A DNA stretch of 64,000 bases from Hymenobacter gelipurpurascens (GCF_900187375.1 NZ_FYEW01000001.1:2542001-2606000); one strand, 5' to 3'; positions 8,182-17,208 are shown, numbered from the stretch's first letter. Translations and numbers: made by a program. The notes: generated from the letters alone by a model not told the origin.

Positions 8182-9408
8182 ATGAAAGAAGTAACAACGG
8201 CTGAGCTTCAGCCCGTGACAGAGAACGTACGTTCTACCCCCTCTACCCCACATCTTGCACCCGCCCTGGTGTGGCTGATGGCCATTACCTGCGGCCTGGT
8301 AGTCGCTAATATCTATTACAACCAGCCATTGCTGGCCGAAATCGGGCGCACGTTTGGCCTGACGGAAAGCCGGGTGAGCCTAGTAGCCACCATCACGCAG
8401 GTAGGCTACACGCTAGGCCTCTTGTTTGTGGTGCCGCTCGGCGACAAGCGTGAACGAAAAGGCCTGATCCTAATGCTGCTCCTGTGTGCGGCCGTGTGTA
8501 TGGCCGGCGCCGCGTTTGCCCCTTCGTTCGCACTGCTCGCGGCGGCCAGTCTGCTTATCGGTATCTTCTCATCGGTGCCGCAGCTCCTGATTCCGATGGC
8601 TGCTTCCCTGGCCAGCGACGAAGACCGGGGCCGCGTAGTGGGCAAGGTGATGAGTGGCCTACTGATCGGGATTCTGCTTTCGCGCACCATTAGTGGCTAT
8701 GTGGGGGCGCATTTTGGGTGGCGTACCATCTTCTGGGCCGGGGCGGCGCTGATGGTGATTCTTACGGGCATTCTGGCCCGCATGCTGCCGCGCAACCAGC
8801 CTTCTTTTGCAGGTAGCTATGGTAGCTTACTCGGCTCTTTGGGCACCTTGGTGCGCGACTTACCCATTTTGCGCCGCTCGGCGCTGGTGGGCGCGTGCAT
8901 GTTCGCGGGCTTCAGTGCCTTCTGGACTACGCTGGTGTTCTTTCTGGAAAAGGAGTATCACTACGGCAGCGAAGTGGCCGGTCTGTTTGGCCTCATTGGG
9001 GCCAGCGGCGCATTTGCAGCTTCCTTCGCCGGCAAATCGGCAGACAAGAAAGGGGCCGACTACGCTCTGAACCTAGGGATTCTGCTGTTCCTGGGAGCCT
9101 ATGTTCTGCTGGCATTTGGCGGCTACTACTTGCTAGGCCTCATTGTGAGCGTGGTAATTCTGGATGTAGGCCAGCAGATGGCCCACATTTCCAACCAGGC
9201 CCGCATTTTCACGCTGCTGCCCGAAGCCCGCAGCCGCCTGAACACCGTGTATATGACGGCTTGCTTTATTGGGGCGTCGGCAGGCTCATTCGTGGGTGGC
9301 CTAGCCTGGTCGCATTTTCAGTGGTTGGGCGTGTGCGGTGTCGGGCTGGCGTTTGTGAGTGCGGCTTATCTATTGAACCGCTTCTACGGGCGCCGGGCAC
9401 TGGCCTAG
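8182..9408 (+). CDS. MFS transporter (DHA1-like)
   Basis: A 408-residue inner-membrane transporter with 12 predicted helices. ATG 8182 (MKEVTTAELQ) is chosen over an upstream in-frame ATG because the extra residues are not membrane-like. Helix 1 carries CGLVVANIYYNQPLLAEIG, typical of the subfamily annotated as arabinose efflux permease-like. The loop 2-3 motif A is present as PLGDKRERKGL. The substrate is not predictable. It follows the AraC gene but has its own spacer, so co-regulation is uncertain. Confidence 0.88.
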   Translation: MKEVTTAELQPVTENVRSTPSTPHLAPALVWLMAITCGLVVANIYYNQPLLAEIGRTFGLTESRVSLVATITQVGYTLGLLFVVPLGDKRERKGLILMLLLCAAVCMAGAAFAPSFALLAAASLLIGIFSSVPQLLIPMAASLASDEDRGRVVGKVMSGLLIGILLSRTISGYVGAHFGWRTIFWAGAALMVILTGILARMLPRNQPSFAGSYGSLLGSLGTLVRDLPILRRSALVGACMFAGFSAFWTTLVFFLEKEYHYGSEVAGLFGLIGASGAFAASFAGKSADKKGADYALNLGILLFLGAYVLLAFGGYYLLGLIVSVVILDVGQQMAHISNQARIFTLLPEARSRLNTVYMTACFIGASAGSFVGGLAWSHFQWLGVCGVGLAFVSAAYLLNRFYGRRALA

Positions 9409-9425
9409 CGGCATCTCATAAACCA

Positions 9426-9461
9426 CAAAGAGCCGGATTCAGGATTGAATCCGGCTCTTTG
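9426..9461. terminator. Bidirectional hairpin terminator
   Basis: A 16-bp perfect stem (9426-9441 with 9446-9461) and a 4-base loop, between the convergent MFS and rmlD genes. Confidence 0.8.
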
Positions 9462-9481
9462 CGTTTCTATATTATAGTAGC

Positions 9482-10333
9482 CTACAGGCGGCTCATGCAC
9501 TTTTGCAGGCTGTCTTTCCAATACGGAATTTCCACGTTCAACTGCGTCTTGGCCTTGGTCTTATCCATCACCGAGTACGTTGGGCGGGTGGCTTTGGTCA
9601 CGTATTCGGCTGTGCGCACCGGCACTACTTTCACATCTACTTTCCCCAGCTCGAAAATCACCTTGGCAAAGTCGTACCATGATGTAACGCCTTCGTTGCT
9701 GTAGTGATAGATGCCGAAGTTCTGATTACGGGTTTCGGTGATGGACAGGATGCAGCCCGCCAAGTCGATGGCATAGGTGGGCGTCCCGATTTGGTCCCAA
9801 ATAACGCGCAGCTCATCTCGCTCCCGCCCAAACTTGAGCATCGTTTTCACGAAGTTGTTGGCGTATTCGGAGTACAGCCAGCTGGTGCGCAGAATGAAAA
9901 ACTTCTCGGTGTAGGCCGGTATCACCTGTTCGCCTTCCAGCTTGGTCAGGCCATACACACTGATAGGAGCCGCTTCGTCGGTTTCTACGAGCGGCTGGTT
10001 GCCGGTGCCCGCAAACACGAAATCGGTGGAAATATGGATCAGCGTGGTGTCATACGCTTTGCACAGCTTGCTCAGGTTAGCTACCCCGTCTTTGTTCACT
10101 TTCCGGGCAATGTCTACCTCATCTTCTGCTTTGTCGACGGCCGTATAGGCGGCGCAGTTGATGCAATAGGTGGGCTTGTACTCCGCGAATACTGCCTCCA
10201 GAATGTCCGGATTCAAAATATTGGCCTGCTCTTCGGGCAGGAACTCTATCTCCGTTATGTTCTTCTCCTTCGCGACCTGCTGCAAACACTGGCCTAGCTG
10301 GCCAGACCCACCAAAAACGATTATTTTACTCAT
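9482..10333 (-). CDS. rmlD: dTDP-4-dehydrorhamnose reductase
   Basis: A 283-residue extended-SDR enzyme that reduces dTDP-4-keto-L-rhamnose to dTDP-L-rhamnose with NAD(P)H, the last step of rhamnose donor synthesis. Start ATG 10333 gives MSKIIVFGGSGQLGQ with the GxxGxxG nucleotide motif. HISTDFVFAGTG and catalytic YGLTKLEGE (YxxxK) follow, then substrate-side residues in RTSWLYSEYANNFVKTML. No other rml genes are in the window, so the pathway is split or the remaining genes lie elsewhere. Confidence 0.9.
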   Translation of the reverse strand: MSKIIVFGGSGQLGQCLQQVAKEKNITEIEFLPEEQANILNPDILEAVFAEYKPTYCINCAAYTAVDKAEDEVDIARKVNKDGVANLSKLCKAYDTTLIHISTDFVFAGTGNQPLVETDEAAPISVYGLTKLEGEQVIPAYTEKFFILRTSWLYSEYANNFVKTMLKFGRERDELRVIWDQIGTPTYAIDLAGCILSITETRNQNFGIYHYSNEGVTSWYDFAKVIFELGKVDVKVVPVRTAEYVTKATRPTYSVMDKTKAKTQLNVEIPYWKDSLQKCMSRL

Positions 10334-10509
10334 GAAGCAACGCTGTATAATGATTGTGCAGGCTCTCTTACGTGGCCTAGCAGCAAGTGGCAACCGATCT
10401 GTTATGGCCGCAATTTAGCGTTTTCGGCGGGGCCAATGATGTGCAGAGACACAAGCAAACTCATTTACTACTAAGCGTGCCGAGCCTCTTCCATCATGTA
10501 GCCCAAGCC

Positions 10510-10615
10510 CCAGACCGTCATGCTGAGCTTGTCGAAGCATCTCTACCGCTTCGTTGTAGGCAAGTTGTTTAACCAGAGGTAGAGATGCTTCGACAAGCTC
10601 AGCATGACGGTCTGG
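10510..10615. repeat. Large perfect palindromic repeat, subfamily A
   Basis: Two perfect 38-base arms (10510-10547 and 10578-10615) flank a 30-base loop. Arms run from CCAGACCGTCATGCTGAG to GCATCTCTACC. It is the best-preserved copy of the subfamily in the window. It occupies most of the otherwise gene-free stretch 10334-10635 between rmlD and the TIGR03915 gene; nothing else is evident there. Confidence 0.92.
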
Positions 10616-10635
10616 GAGGCACACACTGTTTATCT

Positions 10636-11565
10636 TCAACTACCCTGTTCCAAACAGGCTTGCCCAGGTGGGCGCTTGTTTTTGATGGGCTCGAAACGTT
10701 GCTCGCGGGGCTGCTTTTCGCTGAGGTAGCGCCAGTAGCGCAGGGGCATGTGGCGCCGGTGCAGCTTGATATTTTTGCGCTCCGGGATATTTACATGGTC
10801 GAAATACGACTGCCAGAGCAGCTTGAACAACGGCTCCCGCTCATCGAGCACCGTGGCCGATATATCAGTATTGCGCTGCGGGGCACTGGTTTCAAACTCC
10901 ACTACATCGGTGCGGGTCAGGTCGTAGTAGAGGCCGTAGCGGCGGCGCTTGTCGAAGATCAGCCACCGCTGATCAGCATAACGCTTAGTGAAGTGGGGCG
11001 CGATGAGGGGCAGGACATCAAAGTCGGGCTCAATAGTGGCATGAAACAGCTCGTCGGAAGTTTTTTCGAAGCGCACGAAGGCTTCCATCCGGTGTTTTTC
11101 GCGGTACATCTGCTGCGCGATGTGCGCAATGCGGCGCACATTATCGTCAGCATAGTTCTCGGAGATGTCGCGGCCGGCGCGCATGGCCAGATCGGCGTAG
11201 CGAAACACCAGCAGCTCCCGGTCGGGCTGCTCACTCAGGAATACGTGAAACAGCCGCGTGCGCGCTTCCTGGTCCATGTAGCGGCGCAGGCCTTCCCACA
11301 CCCGGGCAGCGGCCGCCTCGTCGGTATCAATTTGCACAGGCTGCGCAAACAGGCCGCCCTGCATGGTGCCTAGCGGCTGAATAGTATTGGGCGCGGCTTT
11401 GCGGGCATACACGGCAAACAGCACCGTCAGCAGGCCCTCAAAGGAGCCATCATAAACGTAATCCAGCGGCGGGTTCGTCAGCTGCGTTACGTGGGGAGCC
11501 GCTGCGCGGCTTCCGGCTACTTCCGTATTCCGGCGCCGATGGAGGGGCGTGAGAGAACGACTCAT
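10636..11565 (-). CDS. TIGR03915-family protein (DUF4130), putative DNA metabolism/repair
   Basis: A 309-residue protein of a family known only by association with DNA repair. The diagnostic N-terminal block VYDGSFEGLLTVLFAVYA lies at about residues 37-54, and FVRFEKTSDELFHATIEPDFDVLPL with HFTKRYADQRWLIFDKRR in the middle. The family normally partners a TIGR03916 radical-SAM protein (here 12813-14078), and in many bacteria a uracil-DNA-glycosylase-like domain is fused to it. No such domain is present here: the protein ends in a basic tail. The start ATG overlaps the stop of the upstream hydrolase (ATGA), so the two are probably translationally coupled. Confidence 0.85.
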   Translation of the reverse strand: MSRSLTPLHRRRNTEVAGSRAAAPHVTQLTNPPLDYVYDGSFEGLLTVLFAVYARKAAPNTIQPLGTMQGGLFAQPVQIDTDEAAAARVWEGLRRYMDQEARTRLFHVFLSEQPDRELLVFRYADLAMRAGRDISENYADDNVRRIAHIAQQMYREKHRMEAFVRFEKTSDELFHATIEPDFDVLPLIAPHFTKRYADQRWLIFDKRRRYGLYYDLTRTDVVEFETSAPQRNTDISATVLDEREPLFKLLWQSYFDHVNIPERKNIKLHRRHMPLRYWRYLSEKQPREQRFEPIKNKRPPGQACLEQGS

Positions 11566-12458
11566 GCAGTTGGGTTTAGGAGAGAAGCAACCGGCTCAGC
11601 GGCCAAAAATTCCAGTAGCAGCTTATTGATGGCGGCTGGTTCTTCCTGGTGCAGCCAGTGCGTTGCTTGATCAAAATAGGTCAGCTCGGCGTTGTCGCAT
11701 AGGCCTACGCTAAGTGCCGCAAGCTGGGGTTCCAGAAAAGCATCCTGGCGGCCCCACAGCAGCCGAACCGGCACTGTAATGCGCCCTATCTTGCCTACGC
11801 GCCGCGCATTTCGGAAGGCAGCCCGATACCAATTAATCATGCCCGTCAGAGCACCAGGCTGCGACCAAGCTGCTACGTATTGCTTTAAGTCTTCGGAAGT
11901 AAAAGTGCCCGGCCGGCTGGTGCCGCGCAGAGAGCCGCGGCCAAATCGGTACTGATTTCGCCGAAATAACTGCTCCGGCAACCACGGCAGCTGAAAGAAG
12001 AAGATGTACCAGCTTTTCCGCAGTTGTCGGGTAGGCCGGCTTAGCGCCTGGCCTAGCACCGCCGGATGCGGCACATTTAAAATGGCCACCCGCTTTAGCC
12101 GCTCCGGATGATTGGCGGCCAGCCACCACGTAACGGCCGCGCCCCAATCGTGCCCAATCACGTAGGCCACTTGTTGGCCCGCCGCATCCAAAAGGCCCAG
12201 AATATCGGCGCCCAGCTGGTCAATCCGATAATCGGATACGCGGCGCGGTTTGTCGCTGAGGTTATAGCCGCGTTGGTCGGGCGCCCATACGCGGTAGCCG
12301 GCGTCGGCCAAGGCCTTTATCTGATGGCGCCAACCGTACCAGAATTCCGGAAAGCCGTGCAATAGCACTACCAATGGCCCTTGCGCGGGGCCGCACTGCA
12401 CTACATGCAGGGTAATGCCGTTGGTCCGGATGAAGTGGTGTTCGAGCTCATACGCCAT
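11562..12458 (-). CDS. Epoxide-hydrolase-like alpha/beta-hydrolase
   Basis: A 298-residue alpha/beta-hydrolase. It has the HGFPEFWYGWRHQ oxyanion motif, an aspartate nucleophile in IGHDWGAAV (rather than serine, as in epoxide hydrolases and haloalkane dehalogenases), acid Asp in LLWGRQDAFLEP and His in ATHWLHQEEP. The cap domain has EH-like tyrosines. It sits between the two members of a DNA-repair-associated pair and overlaps TIGR03915 by 4 bases. Whether it serves that pathway or was simply inserted is unknown. The substrate is unknown. Confidence 0.85.
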   Translation of the reverse strand: MAYELEHHFIRTNGITLHVVQCGPAQGPLVVLLHGFPEFWYGWRHQIKALADAGYRVWAPDQRGYNLSDKPRRVSDYRIDQLGADILGLLDAAGQQVAYVIGHDWGAAVTWWLAANHPERLKRVAILNVPHPAVLGQALSRPTRQLRKSWYIFFFQLPWLPEQLFRRNQYRFGRGSLRGTSRPGTFTSEDLKQYVAAWSQPGALTGMINWYRAAFRNARRVGKIGRITVPVRLLWGRQDAFLEPQLAALSVGLCDNAELTYFDQATHWLHQEEPAAINKLLLEFLAAEPVASLLNPTA

Positions 12459-12515
12459 GCCTGCTCTACCCCTTCCTGGGCCGCAGGGTTGCCGCCGCCA
12501 GTGGCCTAGGCCACC

Positions 12516-12701
12516 CTAGGCCGCTTCGGAGCGCTGCCGGACGCGCGTAGCATGTGCCCGGGCCGCCTCGCGGTGCAACTGCTGCACCACCGGAAGCAAA
12601 TCGGCGAGCTTGCAGCAACAAGCTATACGGGCTACTTTCAAAGACTTAAGCTCTTCGGAAGACACAGTAGAGGATTCGGTGGCACGATGTGAGATGGTCA
12701 T
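12516..12701 (-). CDS. Hypothetical small protein, 61 aa
   Basis: A possible small gene in the 354-base gap between the radical-SAM and hydrolase genes. It has ATG at 12701 and the same orientation as its neighbours. The product is helical and basic, with a Cys triplet in ARIACCCKLADLLPVVQQL. No family is recognised. The rest of the gap (12702-12812) shows nothing but a pyrimidine-rich leader. It could be spurious. Confidence 0.35.
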   Translation of the reverse strand: MTISHRATESSTVSSEELKSLKVARIACCCKLADLLPVVQQLHREAARAHATRVRQRSEAA

Positions 12702-12812
12702 GGCGGAGGTTCTTGGGGTGCGGATAGATGGATGACGTGATTTGCTATTACTACTGATGTTATTCCTGTGTGCCTTCCTTCTCCCTATCTCTCCTCATAG
12801 CACATCGGCTCT

Positions 12813-14078
12813 CTAACTGGCCTGCGCGAACAAATCCAGCTGCTGCGTCACTAGGGCTGAGCGAACCGAACCGGCGCCGAACAGAATCTGCCGGCGGATG
12901 GTCTGCTCGTCGAAGTCGCGTTTTTCCAGCGCTTGGCCGCGGCACGTGAGGAAGTAGCGAGCCCGTTTCAGCACCACGCCAAACTTCTGCAGATGATCCA
13001 GTGTGATGGGCGCAAACCGGCGGGCCGCCACAATACGCTTAGCGGAGCGGGCTCCTACACCCGGAATGCGCAAGATCATTTCGTAGTCGGCGGAGTTCAC
13101 GTCAACCGGAAACACGTGGCGGTTGCGCAGGGCCCAGGCCAGCTTGGGGTCCACTTCCAGATCGAGAAACGGGTGCGCCGGGTCCAGGATTTCATCGGCC
13201 TGAAAGCCGTAGAAGCGCATCAGCCAGTCGGTCTGGTAGAGGCGGTGCTCCCGGATAAGCGGCGGCTGCGTGAGCTGCGGTAGGCGGGCATCATCCGTAA
13301 TCGGGATGTAGCCGGAGTAGTACACCCGCTTCAGGCCGTAGCCTTTGTAAAGCGAATCGGTGAGCTGAATAATCTGATGGTCGTTTTCGGCAGATGCGCC
13401 CACAATCAACTGAGTGCTTTGGCCAGCCGTAGCAAACTGCGGCACCTTCTTGAATAGGGCCTTTTCTTCCTTGTTCTGCTGAATTCCGTCCCGAATCTGC
13501 GCCATCGGCGTCAGAATCTCGGCGTAATTTTTCTCCGGCGCCAGGTTCTGCAGGCTCATCTCCGAAGGCAGCTCAATATTTACACTCAGACGGTCGGCAT
13601 AAAGAGCCGCTTCCTGAATCAGTTCCTCAGAAGCACCCGGAATGGCTTTCACATGGATGTAGCCATTGAATTTGTGTTCCGTGCGCAGCTTTTTTACGAT
13701 GCGCACCAGGCGCTCCATCGTGTAATCGGGCGAGGAAAAGATGCCGCTGCTCAGGAACAGTCCTTCTATGTAATTGCGGCGGTAGAAGTTCATGGTCAGA
13801 TCTACCACTTCATCTACCGTGAAGGCGGCGCGCTTCACGTCGTTGGAGCGGCGCGAAACGCAGTAGGCGCAATCAAAAATGCAGTGGTTGGTGAGCAGAA
13901 TTTTCAGCAAACTCACGCACCGGCCATCCTCCGTGTAGCTGTGGCAGATGCCCATGCCTTCTGCATTGCCCAGGCCTTTGTTTTCGTTTTTGCGCTTTCC
14001 ACCGCTGCTGGAGCACGATACATCGTACTTCGCGGCATCTGCCAAAATACTTAGCTTTTCCTGGATACGCTCGTTCAT
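12813..14078 (-). CDS. TIGR03916-family radical-SAM protein, putative DNA modification/repair
   Basis: A 421-residue radical-SAM enzyme. The CX3CX2C cluster motif is C66-C70-C73 in NHCIFDCAYC, and extra cysteines (C22, C45, C54) could hold a second cluster. The barrel segment LFLSSGIFSSPDYTMERLV is family-typical. The C-terminal third has a helix-hairpin-helix DNA-binding motif, ILRIPGVGARSAKRIVAA. The family is annotated as a DNA modification/repair protein linked to uracil-DNA glycosylases and to TIGR03915, but its reaction is not established. It is the first gene of a minus-strand group with the hydrolase and TIGR03915. Confidence 0.9.
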   Translation of the reverse strand: MNERIQEKLSILADAAKYDVSCSSSGGKRKNENKGLGNAEGMGICHSYTEDGRCVSLLKILLTNHCIFDCAYCVSRRSNDVKRAAFTVDEVVDLTMNFYRRNYIEGLFLSSGIFSSPDYTMERLVRIVKKLRTEHKFNGYIHVKAIPGASEELIQEAALYADRLSVNIELPSEMSLQNLAPEKNYAEILTPMAQIRDGIQQNKEEKALFKKVPQFATAGQSTQLIVGASAENDHQIIQLTDSLYKGYGLKRVYYSGYIPITDDARLPQLTQPPLIREHRLYQTDWLMRFYGFQADEILDPAHPFLDLEVDPKLAWALRNRHVFPVDVNSADYEMILRIPGVGARSAKRIVAARRFAPITLDHLQKFGVVLKRARYFLTCRGQALEKRDFDEQTIRRQILFGAGSVRSALVTQQLDLFAQAS

Positions 14079-14283
14079 GAAGGGCGGTTTGATGGCTTAA
14101 AAATAGCAGCTTGTGCTGAATTACGCACCATACTTAAAGACTAATTTCATTAGAATTGTTCCCCTGCATTTCGAAATTAGTTGTTGGATAATCTGAAACT
14201 TTTAGCACCTATCTTCACCTCTCCCCTTACAGAGAACATCCCGAAAAAGCGTGTTAAGCTGTACCTTGCAAGGAGGCCTGGCG

Positions 14284-16236
14284 ATGAGCGGCAATAGAAA
14301 TATGAAGTACTGGGTGCTAGTGGTGGGAATATGGTGGCTGACTGGCCTAGGCCTGCCCGTGCCCGTAGCGGCCCAGGTTATTCCAGCGCCTTCTCCCGAC
14401 ACGCTAAGCTCTACCGTGCGCCGCGACTCTCTGCGCCTGGTGGTCCGCCGCGACTCGCTTCGTCGCCGCTTCGATGAGGAGCGCATGCTCAACAGCCTCA
14501 AGGCCTATACCAAGCGCAAAACCATTGCGGGCAAGGTCGCTTCCGCGCTGTTCAATTTTACGGAACGCCGCGAAGACCGCGCCGGCCTGGATGCCGTACT
14601 GCTGGACCGGCAGTTTGATAAGCACAGCTACAAAGTGGTGCGCAGCATCAACATTCGCACGCTTGATGCCTTTGGCTTCAGCATTACCGATTCTACCCGT
14701 ATTCCGCGCAACATCCTGGAAAAGAGCGGCAACGCGCTCCACATCAAAACCACCCGCTCCCGGATCCGGCAGGTGCTGCTGTTTCGGGTGGGCGAAGAGT
14801 TGGAGCCCCAGGATTTGTCGGAATCGGAACGTTTGCTGCGCCAAACCTCCGAGATTCTGGATGCACGCGTATTCGTGAACGAGCGCACCTCCTCCACCGA
14901 CAGCGTTGATATACAAGTTATTACCAAAGACGTATTTAGCATCAGCGGCTCTTTCCAGCTGCGCGATGTGGGAGCCGGCGTAATAGGCCTACGCGACGTG
15001 AACTTCCTGGGCCAGGGCCACCAGATTCGGAACCGGTTTGAGTACGGCCGCTCCGATACGGGCCCCGGCGCCCAAACCTGGCGGTACTCCGGCAACTACC
15101 AGGTGCCGTTTCGCAACTTCATCTATGCCCAGGCTTCCTACCTGAAGGAGACGCGCAACGAGGAAACCGTCGTTCGGCTCACGCGCGACTTTTACTCCGT
15201 CAATACCCGCTATGCTGGTTCCGTGAGTTTCCGGCAGGTAAACGGCATAGTGGCTACTCAAGGCGATGGAACGGCGGAGTCGCCGTACCTCTTTGCGCCG
15301 CAGCGTTACAATGTGCAGGATGCCTGGCTGGGCCGGTCTTTCCAACTGACGAGCTACGACCTTGGCCACGAAAACCCTGGGCGCCTGATTGTATCGGCCA
15401 GAAGCATCGGGACCAACTTCTCCCGGCGCGCCTACCCCAACGACTACAACGCCAACCTACTGCTGGGCACCATTGGCTACAGTGTACGGCGCTACTATAA
15501 GGATAAATACCTGTTTGGCTTCGGCCGCACCGAGGACATCCCGACGGGCACCATCGCCAGCCTGACCACGGGCTACGAGCTGAACGAGCGCAGCAACCGC
15601 CGCTATTATGGTATGCGCCTGGCCTACGGCAGCTACAGCCCGCAGCGCGGCTACCTATATTTCAGCGGCGATTTTGGCAGCTACCAGCGCGTCCGCGACC
15701 AGGATTGGCAACAGGGCTCTTTGGGGCTAGAAATGCTGTATTTCACGCGGCTCTACCACACGGGCAACTACCAGTGGCGCCACTTCCTCTGGACGCGAAA
15801 CGTCATTGGCCTCAACCGCCAAACCGGCGAACGGCCGCTGAGCATTCAGGGAGAGCATGGCCTACGGGGGTTTCAGCCGGGCGAGTTGCTGCTGGGCTCC
15901 AGCCGCATGGTCCTGAACTACGAAACCACCATGTTCACGCCCGTTTCCTTTCTGGGTTTCCGGATGGCGGCCGTTGCGTTTGCCGATATCGCGTGGCTGA
16001 ATGCCAAAAATCCCAATCAGACTATTCCTTTGTTTGATTCTCCGTACACGGGCTTCGGGGTGGGTCTGCGGTTCCGCAACGAATACGCGGCCCTGCGCAC
16101 CTTCCAGATTTCCTTCGGGTTTTATCCGCGCGGTATGAGTGCCCCCAATGGCATTCGCATCTTTGAGAACTCCCGCCCCTACTACGATTTCAGCGACTTT
16201 AGCTTCAACCAGCCCGGCGTAGTTCGGTACCAATAA
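14284..16236 (+). CDS. BamA/TamA-like (Omp85 superfamily) outer-membrane protein
   Basis: A 650-residue outer-membrane protein. ATG 14284 is favoured because AAGGAGG lies 8 bases upstream, an unusual clear ribosome site here; ATG 14302 is the alternative. The signal peptide ends in PVAAQ. A POTRA-like unit spans about residues 120-215 (IRQVLLFRVGEELEPQDLSE, then ILDARVFVNE and DSVDIQVITKDVFSI). The rest is a beta barrel with alternating aromatic strands; HGLRGFQPGELLLGSSR resembles the Omp85 barrel signature. Such proteins insert or export outer-membrane substrates. It probably forms a single-gene unit with the hairpin 16243-16289 after it. Confidence 0.82.
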   Translation: MSGNRNMKYWVLVVGIWWLTGLGLPVPVAAQVIPAPSPDTLSSTVRRDSLRLVVRRDSLRRRFDEERMLNSLKAYTKRKTIAGKVASALFNFTERREDRAGLDAVLLDRQFDKHSYKVVRSINIRTLDAFGFSITDSTRIPRNILEKSGNALHIKTTRSRIRQVLLFRVGEELEPQDLSESERLLRQTSEILDARVFVNERTSSTDSVDIQVITKDVFSISGSFQLRDVGAGVIGLRDVNFLGQGHQIRNRFEYGRSDTGPGAQTWRYSGNYQVPFRNFIYAQASYLKETRNEETVVRLTRDFYSVNTRYAGSVSFRQVNGIVATQGDGTAESPYLFAPQRYNVQDAWLGRSFQLTSYDLGHENPGRLIVSARSIGTNFSRRAYPNDYNANLLLGTIGYSVRRYYKDKYLFGFGRTEDIPTGTIASLTTGYELNERSNRRYYGMRLAYGSYSPQRGYLYFSGDFGSYQRVRDQDWQQGSLGLEMLYFTRLYHTGNYQWRHFLWTRNVIGLNRQTGERPLSIQGEHGLRGFQPGELLLGSSRMVLNYETTMFTPVSFLGFRMAAVAFADIAWLNAKNPNQTIPLFDSPYTGFGVGLRFRNEYAALRTFQISFGFYPRGMSAPNGIRIFENSRPYYDFSDFSFNQPGVVRYQ

Positions 16237-16242
16237 CCATCA

Positions 16243-16289
16243 CAGAAGTGGCCTAGCGCTTACGTCCGGCAAGTGCTAGGCCACTTCTG
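16243..16289 (+). terminator. Hairpin terminator with GGCCTA motifs in both arms
   Basis: A 19-bp stem (16243-16261 with 16271-16289) with one mismatch and a 9-base loop, just after the BamA-like gene. Both arms carry the window-wide word AGTGGCCTAG. Confidence 0.65.
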
Positions 16290-16303
16290 TGCTATTTCAA
16301 AAG

Positions 16304-16311
16304 TACCTTTG
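16304..16311 (+). promoter_or_regulatory. Candidate -7 promoter element of cvfB
   Basis: TACCTTTG matches the Bacteroidota TAnnTTTG element and lies 58 bases before the cvfB start. No good -33 TTTG is seen at the usual distance. Confidence 0.35.
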
Positions 16312-16368
16312 CCCCTGGTTCTTTGCGTAAACAACGGAATCAGGCCACTCAGCGAAACACCCGCACCC

Positions 16369-17202
16369 ATGCAACTAGGCGATTTTAACGATTTGGAAGT
16401 AGCCCGCGAGGTAGACTTCGGCATGTACCTGACCTCCGATGACGGCGATCTGCTGTTGCCGCGCAAGTACATTCCGGAAGGCACCCGCGTGGGCGATGTG
16501 GTACGTGTGTTTGTGTACCGCGACTCCGAAGACCGCCTGATTGCGACCAATCTGGAGCCCTTCGTCCGCGTAGGCCAGTTCGCGGCCCTTACTGTGCGCG
16601 ATGTGACATCAACGGGCGCATTCCTGGACTGGGGCCTGGAAAAAGACCTGTTGCTGCCCTACAGCAACTTGCGGCGCAACCTGCGCCCCGGCGAGCGGGC
16701 CACGGTGTTTGTATATCTCGATGATGCCTCTGACCGCATAGTGGCTTCCGCCAAATGGGAGTGGTTCCTGAGTGATACCCCCTACCCCGGTAAAGTAGGT
16801 GACGCTGCCGAGCTGTTCATTGCTGAAGAAACCGACCTGGGCTACAAAGTCATTGTGGATGGCACTCACCAGGGCCTGCTTTACCACAACGAGGTATTCA
16901 AACCGCTCCGCCTCGGTGATGTGCACACCGGCTACGTACGCCAGATTCGTCCCGACGGTAAGCTCGACCTGAACCTGCAACGCATTGGCTACGATGAAGC
17001 CCTGGCGGCGGCCGAGTTGCTGCTAGAAGCCCTGCGCCAAGCTGGCGGTACCCTTCCCATCGGCGATAAAAGTGAGCCCGATGATATTTACCGGCGCGTG
17101 GGCATGAGCAAGAAAGTATTCAAGAAAGCCCTCGGCACGCTCTACAAACGCGGACAAGTACAGCTAGAACCCGAGCAAACACGGCTGGTGACCAGCGAGT
17201 AA
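16369..17202 (+). CDS. cvfB: CvfB/YitL-family S1 RNA-binding protein
   Basis: A 277-residue cytosolic RNA-binding protein. Start ATG 16369 gives MQLGDFNDLEVAREVDFGMYL, the family N-terminus. S1-type OB folds fill residues 1-210 (VTSTGAFLDWGLEKDLLLPYS and HQGLLYHNEVFKPLRLGD). A C-terminal winged-helix domain (IYRRVGMSKKVFKKALGTLY) lies at about 235-275. CvfB homologues affect virulence gene expression and RNA metabolism in Staphylococcus; the role here is unknown. The start 6 bases before the next gene suggests co-transcription. Confidence 0.88.
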   Translation: MQLGDFNDLEVAREVDFGMYLTSDDGDLLLPRKYIPEGTRVGDVVRVFVYRDSEDRLIATNLEPFVRVGQFAALTVRDVTSTGAFLDWGLEKDLLLPYSNLRRNLRPGERATVFVYLDDASDRIVASAKWEWFLSDTPYPGKVGDAAELFIAEETDLGYKVIVDGTHQGLLYHNEVFKPLRLGDVHTGYVRQIRPDGKLDLNLQRIGYDEALAAAELLLEALRQAGGTLPIGDKSEPDDIYRRVGMSKKVFKKALGTLYKRGQVQLEPEQTRLVTSE

Positions 17203-17208
17203 TTCCGG

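Noticed and set aside
8895..9704. 269-codon plus-strand frame spanning the end of the MFS gene, a terminator and part of rmlD
   Set aside because: It crosses a strong terminator and lies out of frame in two conserved genes.
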